Shown here: piece by piece, positions 16,388 to 24,441 of the stretch | How positions within the stretch are numbered: position 1 is the first letter of the stretch | How the letters are laid out: the number at the start of each line of letters is the position of its first letter | NCBI RefSeq assembly: GCF_000426545.1 | Contig: NZ_AUFO01000015.1 | Coordinates: 140,565-204,564, forward strand | Direction of reading: 5' to 3' | Source: Paenibacillus massiliensis subsp. panacisoli DSM 21345 | Lineage (GTDB): Bacteria; Bacillota; Bacilli; Paenibacillales; Paenibacillaceae | Length of the DNA stretch: 64,000 bases | Translations under genes and position numbers: made by a program | Notes under the pieces: model-generated | Told to the model about the DNA's origin: nothing | What the model saw: the letters and a program-made list of their open reading frames with translations, nothing else | Databases searched by the model: none

Positions 16388-16408
16388 TTTTACTTTGGTT
16401 CAACCTTC
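16388..16408 (+). promoter_or_regulatory. 21-nt element shared with the two-component promoter (copy 2)
   Basis: It differs from 14485-14505 at one base only (G for T at 16397) and keeps TTTTAC, the 11-bp spacing and TTCAACCTTC. It lies 112 bp upstream of the lipoprotein start. Immediate flanks are not conserved beyond a loose G/AG pattern, which points to a protein-binding site rather than a longer duplication. Confidence 0.65.
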
Positions 16409-16520
16409 GCAGGCTAAGATACGAATATCAACAAGAAAGGAAGTACCCTTGTTCGATGATCCACTGTCTGGTGGGCAGTAAGTCTATTAATCTGATGAAA
16501 TCAATGAGAGGAGAATCATT

Positions 16521-17627
16521 ATGAACAAAAATATAACGAAGGTGTTGGTGGCGGGTGCGACAGCCTTGGCCATCATGGTTGTTGCTGTGGGGTGTGGAGC
16601 GAAAACGGGCTCGGGTCCTGCTGTGAGCGCGGCAAGTTCGATCCCAAGTGAGTCTGCGGTCGTTATTTCTGACTCCTATGATAATACTGAGGAGCTATCG
16701 GCTACTTTTCCGGTCATCAATCCTACCCCCATTGACACGCAAATGGGGAAAAACATTCAGAATAGGCTGCTGAATGGGTTCGAAAACTGGAACAGAGGCT
16801 ATGATGCATGGGAAACATGGGGCGATATTCTGTATACTGAGGATTCCCTGTACAACGTTCATGGTGTGAAGCTCACCTTGAAGGAATATCAGGATTCCAT
16901 GAATGCGACGCTGCAGTCCAGCGACATTCAAATGGGCAACTTCAATAATATGATCATCTCCGGTGACTGGGCTGCGATTCGCTACGATATTTCAACGACC
17001 AACAGACAGACCCAAAAAACTTCGGATGGAAGTGTGATGGAGTTTGTGCACTTCAAGGACTATGGAGATGAGCTGGGCACTCGAGTTGTGGAAGGCTGGG
17101 CAGGAACAAAGGGTGCAGATTTTGCTGGTCTGACGACCTTCCAGACTGACGCTGCGAAAGCGGCACAGCAGGCGGCATTGGATGCCATCGTGAATGCGAC
17201 GATCCCTGATACAACGGATCTTGTAGCCAAGTATCCTGTTACCTATCCTACGCCGATCGAAGATGGTATGGCTAAGGAGATTCAACAGGCCATATTGAAC
17301 GATTTTGAAAATTGGAATAAAGGTATGGATGCTTGGACGGAAGGCGCAGATTCCTATTATGACAGCAACCTGCAGTACCATACGAATGATACAACTATGA
17401 CTCTTGAGGAATACAAGGCTTCCGTCAAGAACGCTTCTGAATCCACCGAAGTAAAGCGTATTCGCTTTGATAGTATGATAATCAGTGGAGATTGGGCCGC
17501 CATTCATTACAGAATTACCAATCAGGACACGAAGACTGGCGAGAAGACTGCCGGTGATGTGATGCAGTTCTTGCATTTCGCGAAGGACGGCGACAGCGTG
17601 AAAGTGATTGAAAGCTGGACCAAATAA
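16521..17627 (+). CDS. Lipoprotein with duplicated SnoaL/NTF2-like domain
   Basis: A signal peptide ends in a lipobox, VAVGC, with C25 as the lipidated residue, so the protein is anchored to the outer face of the membrane. Two repeats follow, about residues 59-194 and 234-367. They share FENWN.G.DAW, the TL.EY block and MIISGDWAAI.Y, which read like SnoaL/NTF2-type folds. The linker between them is Ala-rich. ATG at 16521 follows GAGAGGAG. It lies 3' of a two-component system and shares its upstream element, so it may be an output or a co-sensor. No enzymatic residues can be assigned with confidence. Confidence 0.75.
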   Translation: MNKNITKVLVAGATALAIMVVAVGCGAKTGSGPAVSAASSIPSESAVVISDSYDNTEELSATFPVINPTPIDTQMGKNIQNRLLNGFENWNRGYDAWETWGDILYTEDSLYNVHGVKLTLKEYQDSMNATLQSSDIQMGNFNNMIISGDWAAIRYDISTTNRQTQKTSDGSVMEFVHFKDYGDELGTRVVEGWAGTKGADFAGLTTFQTDAAKAAQQAALDAIVNATIPDTTDLVAKYPVTYPTPIEDGMAKEIQQAILNDFENWNKGMDAWTEGADSYYDSNLQYHTNDTTMTLEEYKASVKNASESTEVKRIRFDSMIISGDWAAIHYRITNQDTKTGEKTAGDVMQFLHFAKDGDSVKVIESWTK

Positions 17628-18018
17628 TAAGCCCATCTATGTTTGACTACAGAAAAACAAATTATTAAAGTCAAGGACAAGGATGATGAGCGCTGCGTCA
17701 AAGTCGCTAATTACAAGTCCAGATTTGCCTGACAAGCAGAAAACATAGCAACCACGCGAAGTGTCTGACAACAGATTCTTCACGTGGTTTCTTTACATTA
17801 TATCTGTTTACAATTGTATATCTCTAGTGCCACAGCACGATTGAGTTCCATTTCAAGTCCTCCTGCCGTATAATGAAGTCAATTTTACTTTCATACAACT
17901 CACACCCCGCATATCGTATGAATCAGGGTAACTCCTGAAGTCTACTGTGTGTTTTCCTTGAGGGTAACTAGGGGATGCTGAGGAATAACATATTGGCTAT
18001 TCGGAAGGACAGTGCATT
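17628..18018 (+). other. Intergenic region with coding-like tail and terminator
   Basis: Beyond the double stop TAATAA of the lipoprotein, the same frame stays open to a TGA at about 17729-17731 and reads TEKQIIKVKDKDDERCVKV, which looks coding but has no start. A terminator follows at 17750-17794. The last 220 bp carry a TATAAT at 17869-17874 without a well-spaced -35, plus the GGAAGGA ribosome binding site of the asparaginase gene. Confidence 0.4.
17750..17794 (+). terminator. Intrinsic terminator downstream of the lipoprotein gene
   Basis: AACCACGCGAAG (17750-17761) pairs with CTTCACGTGGTT (17778-17789), followed by TCTTT. Confidence 0.75.
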
Positions 18019-19020
18019 GTGAAAAACATACTTTTTATTAATACCGGGGGCACGATTTCATCCTCTCACCAAGAGCATGGATTAACCCCGACGCAATCGG
18101 CAGATAACATTCTGGAGCAGATTCCCCAGCTGCGCACGATCTGCCACATTGATGCGCATGATCTTATGAGCATGGACAGCACGAATACGCAGCCAGAGGA
18201 CTGGGTCCTGATGGCGCGACTGGTACGAGATTCGTTGCCGAAGTACGACGGGATTGTCATTGCTCATGGTACGGATACGATGGCCTACACCGCCTCAGCA
18301 CTGAGCTTCATGCTGGGTGCGCTGGATAAGCCCGTAGTACTGACCGGATCACAGGTGTCTATTCTGGCCGAGAATAGTGACTCGCAAAGGAATATCATTG
18401 ATTCCTTCGTGACAGCCTGCAGTGAAGCAACGGGTGTGTTCGTTGTATTTAATGGCAAGATTATCAACGGCCCGCGCTCCTCGAAGATCCGCACGCGTAG
18501 CTACAATGCCTTTGAGAGCATTAACTATCCTTATATTGGACTCGTGGAGCAGGGCGTGATTGATTTCACGGAGGGGCTGTTGCCTGCTGCACCCGTGGAC
18601 CATGTATATAATGAGAGCTACTCGGCTGGCGTGTTCCTGCTACGCTTGATTCCGGGCACGAATCCGGGAATCTTCGATGCGATCCAGGCTCTTGGCTACC
18701 AAGGGATTGTCATCGAGGGCTTCGGCATGGGCGGTGTCCCATTCAAGGAGCGCAGCCTGATCGACAAGATCGAGCAGCTCATGAAAGCGGGTATTAGCAT
18801 TGCGGTGACGACACAATGTCCATATGAAGGCGGCGACCTGACGATCTATGAGGTCGGACAGAAGGTGCTGGAGAAGGGGGTTATCCCCGGCTATGATATG
18901 ACGACAGAGGCTCTGGTGACCAAAATGATGTGGGCACTCGGTCAGTCCACGGATTCGAAGGAGGTTGCCCGCATCATGGCAACCAACTATGCGAATGAAG
19001 TGACCATTCCGAATTCGTGA
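18019..19020 (+). CDS. L-asparaginase, type I (cytosolic)
   Basis: Asparaginase hydrolyses L-asparagine to aspartate and ammonia. The catalytic threonines are visible: T12 in NTGGTISS and T85-D86 in AHGTDTMAYTA. The absence of a signal peptide and the 333-residue length fit the type I (AnsA) cytosolic group. The start is a GTG at 18019 with GGAAGGA nine bases upstream. It is a single gene facing the convergent SgrR-like gene, with a weak hairpin between them. Confidence 0.92.
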   Translation: MKNILFINTGGTISSSHQEHGLTPTQSADNILEQIPQLRTICHIDAHDLMSMDSTNTQPEDWVLMARLVRDSLPKYDGIVIAHGTDTMAYTASALSFMLGALDKPVVLTGSQVSILAENSDSQRNIIDSFVTACSEATGVFVVFNGKIINGPRSSKIRTRSYNAFESINYPYIGLVEQGVIDFTEGLLPAAPVDHVYNESYSAGVFLLRLIPGTNPGIFDAIQALGYQGIVIEGFGMGGVPFKERSLIDKIEQLMKAGISIAVTTQCPYEGGDLTIYEVGQKVLEKGVIPGYDMTTEALVTKMMWALGQSTDSKEVARIMATNYANEVTIPNS

Positions 19021-19038
19021 CGCCAAGCTGAGCTTCTC

Positions 19039-19066
19039 GGGCGCTAGCGATTATCATCTAGCGTCC
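19039..19066. terminator. Hairpin between convergent genes
   Basis: GGGCGCTAG (19039-19047) pairs with CTAGCGTCC (19058-19066) with one G-T pair. There is no T run on either side, so its strength as a terminator is doubtful. Confidence 0.35.
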
Positions 19067-19104
19067 GATCAGGCCTGAGATTATTCTTCTCATCGCCCAT
19101 TACC

Positions 19105-20934
19105 TCACGCCTCAGGTGGGAACCATACCCGCCGCAGATCGACCCATCCCTGACTGTTGAAGGTAACGCCGCGCAGGGAGGGGAGGAATGCGGTCTGTAC
19201 TGGATGCTCATATAAAATATACAGCTGATGCTCCTTCATCAGCAGCTCCTCAATCGTCCGAAAGCCGGTATCTCTCGCAGCTGCGTCGGGCTCACGAATG
19301 ATGGCTTCCAGCCTGGATCGGATGTCTGTACGAGTATGTGGCTCGACATGCTCGCTAATGGTCGAATACAGATCGTACAGGCGAAGCTGCTCGTCGCGGT
19401 CCCGAATGAGTGAGAAGACGATCAGGTCGGCTTCCAGCCGGATGGGCCCCTTGAATTCCTCAGCCGAGGAAGAGACGACCTGACAGGCATAACCACAAGC
19501 CTGAAGACTTGCAGCAACCTGTTCCGCATCCGTCTTGTAATGATTAATGGTAGCAATGCGCAGCGGCTCCAGAGCTTGTCCCTTGGTATCAGAAGGGGGT
19601 GCGGCACTTCGCTGCGCGGCTATCTTTGGTGTTTTCGTTGACTTTGCAGTCTTGTCTGTCTTTTCTGTCTTTTCTGTCTCTACTGCCTTTCCGGGCGCTG
19701 CTTTCTCTGCTGTCATAGTCCCTCTCTCCAGACAATTCCATATGGCGGCTCGTATGGCCGGATCGCTTAGCGGTCCGGTCTTCTTGGTGTTGAAGGTCAC
19801 GAATTTGCGGACAGATACATCCGAGTGAATCTGACTCCAGGCAGCGGAATCCCTCACGGCTGGATTGTGAATAACGTGGAAAGGAGAGAGTGGCTCATTG
19901 GAGCCTGCTTCCATGTCTAGCCCGGTATTGATTTCACCAGTCGAGCCTTCTGTCATCTGCCAGGGAACATGTACAATTTCAACTCGATCCAGATGAGCGC
20001 GTTCCTGATAATAATGCTTGAACACCTCCAGCACACACAGATTATCGTTCATCTCGCGCAGCTGGAATGGGCCGCTCCCGATCGGTCGCTGTCCGAATTG
20101 CTTATCACCGAGCTGATCCAGATCTCGGGGTACAATCGCCGCCCGGCTAGTACACAGAAAAGGCAGAAATAGCTCATTCGGCTCCTTCAGCTCCATGGTC
20201 ACCATGTAGGGATGGAGTGCACGAACTGATTGCAGTTGCTTGAATATTGCGCTGTACAGCATCCGCTGCGAGGTCTGCATTAATCGTTCGAACGTATAGA
20301 CCACGTCATAGGCAGTCAGCATTTTACCATTATGGAACAGCACTTCCTTGCGTAGATAAAAGGTATACAGCTTGCGTGAAGCGTCCGTCTCCCATGCATG
20401 GGCAATGCCAGGCACCAGCCCTCCAGTAGTGTTCGACTTGCGAACCAGTCCGTCGAAGATATGGCTGGATACGAAGGATTCGGCCAGCAGATTCATGTAT
20501 AGAGGATCGACCGTATGCAACTGCTGCCGAATCGGCAACCGCAGCATATCAATCTGCTTGTTGCTGCGAACCTCCGAGTGACGGCCGAAATAGGTCATGA
20601 ACCAGCCCTGCAGCCGTTCCTGCAACGTAGCCGACGGAGAGTGTGATTGTAGCTGGTCCATGGCTCGTTGAATATCGCGACGATTGATGGCCTGCATCAT
20701 GGACTGGACGGCGATCTCCTCCGGTCGGGTCAGGAACGTCAATGTAGAGCGACGTCCGCGTCCGCGCTGCGGTGTCCAGCGAATCCAGCCCATCTGAACC
20801 ATCCGGTTGATGATCGTGAGCGCATTGCGATGGGTGCAGTCAAAGGTTACAGCCAGCTCGTCCATCGTAACGAAAATTTCATTATTGTCCCCATAACGGG
20901 CGTGAAGCCTTAGAAATTGGCTGTGTAACTTCAT
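19105..20934 (-). CDS. SgrR-family regulator (HTH fused to solute-binding domain)
   Basis: The N terminus (about residues 1-115) is an SgrR-type winged helix with RNALTIINRMVQMGWI. The remainder is a cytoplasmic SBP_bac_5-like oligopeptide/solute-binding domain, with HIFDGLVRK, the FHNGKMLTAYDVVYTFERL block and IGSGPFQLRE. SgrR proteins sense small molecules in the cytoplasm and regulate nearby transporters. Residues about 408-452 form a Lys/Thr/Glu-rich insert encoded by near-repeats of a 9-base unit. ATG at 20934 was chosen over GTG 20946 because the AGGAG box overlaps the GTG. It is divergent from the DUF4173 gene; no obvious target transporter is adjacent. Confidence 0.82.
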   Translation of the reverse strand: MKLHSQFLRLHARYGDNNEIFVTMDELAVTFDCTHRNALTIINRMVQMGWIRWTPQRGRGRRSTLTFLTRPEEIAVQSMMQAINRRDIQRAMDQLQSHSPSATLQERLQGWFMTYFGRHSEVRSNKQIDMLRLPIRQQLHTVDPLYMNLLAESFVSSHIFDGLVRKSNTTGGLVPGIAHAWETDASRKLYTFYLRKEVLFHNGKMLTAYDVVYTFERLMQTSQRMLYSAIFKQLQSVRALHPYMVTMELKEPNELFLPFLCTSRAAIVPRDLDQLGDKQFGQRPIGSGPFQLREMNDNLCVLEVFKHYYQERAHLDRVEIVHVPWQMTEGSTGEINTGLDMEAGSNEPLSPFHVIHNPAVRDSAAWSQIHSDVSVRKFVTFNTKKTGPLSDPAIRAAIWNCLERGTMTAEKAAPGKAVETEKTEKTDKTAKSTKTPKIAAQRSAAPPSDTKGQALEPLRIATINHYKTDAEQVAASLQACGYACQVVSSSAEEFKGPIRLEADLIVFSLIRDRDEQLRLYDLYSTISEHVEPHTRTDIRSRLEAIIREPDAAARDTGFRTIEELLMKEHQLYILYEHPVQTAFLPSLRGVTFNSQGWVDLRRVWFPPEA

Positions 20935-21042
20935 CCTCGTGTTCACTCCTAAAATAGGAAGTTTGTCATCTTTTTTCTTCTCTTTATCTTCTTATTTTAT
21001 CATCTACAATAGGTTATAGAACACGATGGAGGTAATATTTAA

Positions 21043-22584
21043 ATGGAAAATTCCTGGCTCTATTCCGATCGTCGTCCCTTATATTCCTTGTTAGGCGCAT
21101 TCGTGCTGGCGGTTGTTCATCAATATTTATTTTTTGGTCATGATCCGGCCGTCTCTTATCCAATCTTTGTTGCCTGCTTGTATGGCTACATGTATGTATT
21201 CGCAAAGGATAAGCTGCGTCCATTCACCTGGTTCGGCTGGTTGATGTTCACCGTGATTATGCTGTTATCGTTGACCTATGTACTGTTCTCGAATGTGGTA
21301 TTTTATGTCCTGAATCTGCTGGTCATTCCCGGATTGTTCTTCATACATATGGCCTATTCCCTCAGTGAACGCCGTCTGGACTGGTCTGTGCTGAAGCTGG
21401 TGGGAGATGCGCTCGATCATGTGATCGTCCAGAGCCTACGCCATGTTCCTACTATCTTCCGCGTCGTGAGAAGCACGAGTGGGCGCAGTATGGATGAGGA
21501 GCATAAGCGGACACTTGGCAAAGTGTTGATCGGACTACTCATTTCGCTACCATTACTAATCGTTGTCGTCACCTTGTTATCTTCAGCGGATGGGGGCTTT
21601 AACCACATTCTCTCACTGCTGCCGCACTGGCTGGGCCGTCAGGTGAGCTTCGGAGAGGGAACGGCGCGCTTCCTATGGGTGATCTTCTTCGGACTACTGT
21701 TCTTCATGTATCTGTGGGGGTTCATTGACTTCAAGCGCTATGAATCTGAAGCCAGAACAGGAGATGCATTGGAGGAAAGACTGGCTGAATGGGCTGCAGA
21801 TGTCGAGAAGCCAAGACTGGACCCTATCATTACAGCCACTGTGCTGATTGCGATCAATACGGTCTATGTGTTGTTCGTAGCTATTCAGTTCAGCTACCTG
21901 TTCGGGGCGGGGCAAGGGCTGTTGCCAGAGGGACAGTCCTATGCGGAATATGCGCGTAGCGGATTTCTGGAGCTGGTCGTTGTGACGGCGATTAACTTCA
22001 CCATCATGCTGTTTGTAATGCTGCTGAGTGGAGAGGACAAAGGTGTTGTACAGTCCATGAATCGGATCATGCTGTATGTCCTGCTTGCCTGCTCTGGAGT
22101 CATGCTGTACTCGGGATATCAGCGTCTGCTGCTGTACGAGGAGATGTATGGGTATACCTATATACGTTTTCTTGTCCATGCATTTATGATCTTTCTTGGC
22201 TTGCTGCTAGTCATTGCTGGTTGCCGGATTCGCTGGAAGCAGATTCCTCTGGCCAAATGCTACATTGTACTCGGTCTATGCGCATATGTCTTGATGAATT
22301 ATATCGGAATGGATCAGATCATTGCCGAGAAGAATATCCAGCGCTATCGTGAGACCGGGCGGATTGATGCCGTATATTTGAGCAATCTGTCGGTGGAGGC
22401 GACGCCGAAGCTGATTGATTTCTCGAAGGAATATCCAGCGATGAGAGGCTACTTGCAGGACCGATATGATGTTATGACATCAACGGGTCACGAAGGCTGG
22501 CAATCGTTCAATCTATCCCAGTATCGAGCGATGAGGAATCTGGAAGAAGCTCTTGGTGAGGTCGCCTTCAATTATATGAAATAA
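21043..22584 (+). CDS. DUF4173-type polytopic membrane protein
   Basis: This 513-residue protein has about eleven to twelve hydrophobic segments and a cytoplasmic loop around residues 135-165. Its arrangement, with SLPLLIVVVTLLSSADGGF and the NTVYVLFVAIQFSYLFG block, matches DUF4173/DUF4153 proteins. That family's function is unknown. ATG 21043 has GGAGG ten bases upstream. The soluble C-terminal tail (about 440-513) is hydrophilic. It is divergent from the SgrR-like gene across a 108-bp gap. Confidence 0.75.
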   Translation: MENSWLYSDRRPLYSLLGAFVLAVVHQYLFFGHDPAVSYPIFVACLYGYMYVFAKDKLRPFTWFGWLMFTVIMLLSLTYVLFSNVVFYVLNLLVIPGLFFIHMAYSLSERRLDWSVLKLVGDALDHVIVQSLRHVPTIFRVVRSTSGRSMDEEHKRTLGKVLIGLLISLPLLIVVVTLLSSADGGFNHILSLLPHWLGRQVSFGEGTARFLWVIFFGLLFFMYLWGFIDFKRYESEARTGDALEERLAEWAADVEKPRLDPIITATVLIAINTVYVLFVAIQFSYLFGAGQGLLPEGQSYAEYARSGFLELVVVTAINFTIMLFVMLLSGEDKGVVQSMNRIMLYVLLACSGVMLYSGYQRLLLYEEMYGYTYIRFLVHAFMIFLGLLLVIAGCRIRWKQIPLAKCYIVLGLCAYVLMNYIGMDQIIAEKNIQRYRETGRIDAVYLSNLSVEATPKLIDFSKEYPAMRGYLQDRYDVMTSTGHEGWQSFNLSQYRAMRNLEEALGEVAFNYMK

Positions 22585-22669
22585 GAGTCTCTTGGATAAC
22601 AAATAACAAATAACCATAAGAATATCTGACTGTTGTGCGTTGCTTGGCTTCACCGCTGTGAAAAAGGGC

Positions 22670-22698
22670 TTGATAATAATTATCATTCTTGCTACAAT
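22670..22698 (+). promoter_or_regulatory. Fur box overlapping a sigma-A promoter
   Basis: TGATAAT-A-ATTATCA (22671-22685) is an exact 7-1-7 Fur box. It overlaps TTGATA (22670-22675), which lies 17 bp from TACAAT (22693-22698), a near-consensus promoter reading rightwards. Under iron-replete conditions Fur should block it. The only sense ORF close downstream is 22 codons long. Confidence 0.8.
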
Positions 22699-22727
22699 GA
22701 GAAAAGATGAATTGAGGCTATTGGATA

Positions 22728-22796
22728 ATGAAAAAAGGAACCCTGGCAGGGGCTCCTCTTATGGAACACATAAATGGCTTATACAAGATGAGTTGA
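22728..22796 (+). CDS. Possible Fur-controlled 22-residue peptide
   Basis: The ATG at 22728 has GAGG (22714-22717) ten bases upstream and lies about 23 nt after the predicted start of the Fur-box promoter. It encodes MKKGTLAGAPLMEHINGLYK plus two residues, then TGA. The sequence runs through the DNA that encodes the minus-strand terminator of the DUF1540 gene, so its codons may simply mirror a hairpin. The alternative is that the promoter makes a noncoding, Fur-dependent small or antisense RNA. Confidence 0.3.
   Translation: MKKGTLAGAPLMEHINGLYKMS
22736..22760 (-). terminator. Terminator of the DUF1540 gene
   Basis: On the minus strand GGAGCCCCT and AGGGTTCC pair around GCC and run into TTTTTT (22731-22736). 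It is 41 bases past the DUF1540 stop and has no T run in the plus direction. Confidence 0.7.
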
Positions 22797-22800
22797 AGGC

Positions 22801-22953
22801 TTATTTAGCTTCGAAGGTTTTGCAGTCAGTCTGCTCAGAGTTCTTAGCCTTCTCTGGGGAGTGGCTGACAATGTAGATGGAGCTTGCGCTGCATTTGTTG
22901 TTCTCAGCCCAGAAAGTGCAGGCGTTAACTTCACACAGTACGTCTTTTGCCAT
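22801..22953 (-). CDS. DUF1540 small Cys protein
   Basis: The 50-residue protein has four cysteines (C7, C12, C21, C44) in the CEVNAC...C...C pattern of DUF1540, a family frequent in spore-formers and thought to bind a metal. ATG 22953 is preceded by AAAGGAGG with ideal spacing. The longer frame upstream lacks an SD and is not needed. It is a single-gene unit with its own terminator and faces the Fur-box promoter, which would transcribe antisense to it. Confidence 0.85.
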   Translation of the reverse strand: MAKDVLCEVNACTFWAENNKCSASSIYIVSHSPEKAKNSEQTDCKTFEAK

Positions 22954-23102
22954 AATGTTCGCCTCCTTTACGTGGTGTAATAGGCAAGCAAATATAGCTA
23001 GGTACAGGCAAAGCCTGTCCGAACGATCCTCCTTGTAGGGCAAGGGGGATTTTGCTATACCTGAATATAACAATATCAAAATTCACAGCAAGTTGCAATC
23101 TA

Positions 23103-23130
23103 GAGCTTGCTGCATGAATGAGGCAAGCTC
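23103..23130. repeat. Inverted repeat of unknown role
   Basis: GAGCTTGC (23103-23110) pairs with GCAAGCTC (23123-23130). Neither side has a T run. It lies downstream of the startless frame at 23164-23322. Confidence 0.4.
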
Positions 23131-23163
23131 CACGAGCATGGCTGCAGGGCTATTTTAAAGGTA

Positions 23164-23322
23164 TTAACCATATTCGGCAGCGATATAACTACCGAATTTT
23201 TTGCTGGCAACATTTTTGAATTTCGTAACTCTTTGACCTGTGGACTCCGTAACAGTTGTGACGACATGGATAACTCCACTAAATGGAATACCTTCACTAC
23301 ATGATTTATTTGCGAATTTGCA
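23164..23322 (-). pseudogene. Startless coding-like remnant
   Basis: One minus-strand frame reads CKFANKSCSEGIPFSGVIHV, continues with VTTVTESTGQRVTKFKNVAS and ends SYIAAEYG with TAA. It has balanced composition and no stop for more than 53 codons, but no ATG, GTG or TTG and no SD upstream; the frame runs back into the uppP terminator hairpin. This looks like the 3' part of a small gene whose beginning was lost, or a gene with a rare start. I do not recognise the family. Confidence 0.35.
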
Positions 23323-23340
23323 GTTATGTAATATATGAAG

Positions 23341-23366
23341 AAGGACGCCGAGAATTTGGCGTCCTT
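23341..23366 (-). terminator. Hairpin terminator after uppP
   Basis: AAGGACGCC (23341-23349) and GGCGTCCTT (23358-23366) form a 9-bp perfect stem. T runs are short on both sides (CTTCTTCATATATT on the minus strand). Confidence 0.6.
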
Positions 23367-23442
23367 TCGTGCATTTTTAAGGTTCTTTTTAGGGCATAGT
23401 GTACGGTATGACGTATGGTTGCGTGTATTCTATGCATATATC

Positions 23443-24252
23443 CTATAGGAAAATGAGTACGGCCAGTCCTGCCAGCAGACAGTAGATTGAGAAGACCAGC
23501 AGATTGCCCTTGGCCATAATGCCCATGAACCATCGTAGAGCATAATAAGAGGCAACCAACGAGCAAATGAAGGCCAGTGAATAAGGGACCAGCAGTTGAC
23601 CCAGCATCGGGTCTGCCAGCAATTTGCGGCCCTCCAGCAGCATTGCTCCAATACTGACAGGAATGTACAGGAAGAAGGAATAGCGCAACGCTGTCGCTGG
23701 CTTCATTCCCATGCCCATGGCTGCCACGATCGTAGAGCCTGAGCGGCTAATTCCCGGAAAGAGCGCCACACACTGTGCCAGGCCCACAATGATTGCATCA
23801 CGGTAGCGAAGATCATTATCCTGCTTGCGTCCACGCATATTACGAATGAGCCACAACGCGATCCCTGTGATTAGCAGTGTTACGCCAATGACATTCAAGT
23901 CCTTGGAGTAATGATCCAGCAGTCCGCCTAACAGAGGCTGGAATATAACGATGGGAAGCGTTCCGACGATGACATAAATGATGAACATGAAGTCCGCGCG
24001 AGCCTCAGGCTCTCGTTTGCGCAGATATAGCCAACCGTTGCCAGCAATCTTCACAATATCATGGCGATAGATAATCAACACCGCAATCAGGGATGCGAAA
24101 TTAACCAGTACCTCAAAGCTCAGCCCTTCAATATGTAAGCCTAGTAAATGTTGAGCAATAATCAGATGCCCACTCGATGATACAGGAATTGGTTCGGTTA
24201 CTCCCTGCAGCAGCCCCAGAAAGGCATACTTTAACAATTCGAATAAATCCAT
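23443..24252 (-). CDS. uppP: Undecaprenyl-diphosphatase (BacA family)
   Basis: UppP dephosphorylates undecaprenyl pyrophosphate at the outer face of the membrane so that the lipid carrier can be reused for wall synthesis; raised levels confer bacitracin resistance. The two family blocks are plain: GLLQGVTEPIPVSSSGH near residue 14 and PGISRSGSTIVAAM near 163. The 269 residues carry about eight membrane helices. ATG at 24252 has GAGAGGAG at proper distance; an ATG 36 bases further out does not. The window also has two Bce-type modules, which act on the same lipid cycle, although they are not adjacent. Confidence 0.93.
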   Translation of the reverse strand: MDLFELLKYAFLGLLQGVTEPIPVSSSGHLIIAQHLLGLHIEGLSFEVLVNFASLIAVLIIYRHDIVKIAGNGWLYLRKREPEARADFMFIIYVIVGTLPIVIFQPLLGGLLDHYSKDLNVIGVTLLITGIALWLIRNMRGRKQDNDLRYRDAIIVGLAQCVALFPGISRSGSTIVAAMGMGMKPATALRYSFFLYIPVSIGAMLLEGRKLLADPMLGQLLVPYSLAFICSLVASYYALRWFMGIMAKGNLLVFSIYCLLAGLAVLIFL

Positions 24253-24441
24253 TAGTAGCTCCTCTCTCCTATATTTTGGTCGGGTCATCTATGTTACTGC
24301 CCGCTCATCTAAGTATTGTACTAAAAAAGTATAGATTAGAAAAATATAGCGATAATAGAGGTGCATTTTCTTACTGACCTAGCTGACATCTTGGGATATA
24401 ATATGAGGAATATCGACAGAGAGATGATTAAGGGGGATTTT

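Noticed and set aside
19048..19060. GATTATCAT as a second Fur box
   Set aside because: Only half of the dyad is present, and it lies in the loop of a hairpin between convergent genes.
23100..23297. 65-codon minus-strand frame overlapping the startless remnant
   Set aside because: It has no SD, and the alternative frame in the same DNA has more protein-like composition.
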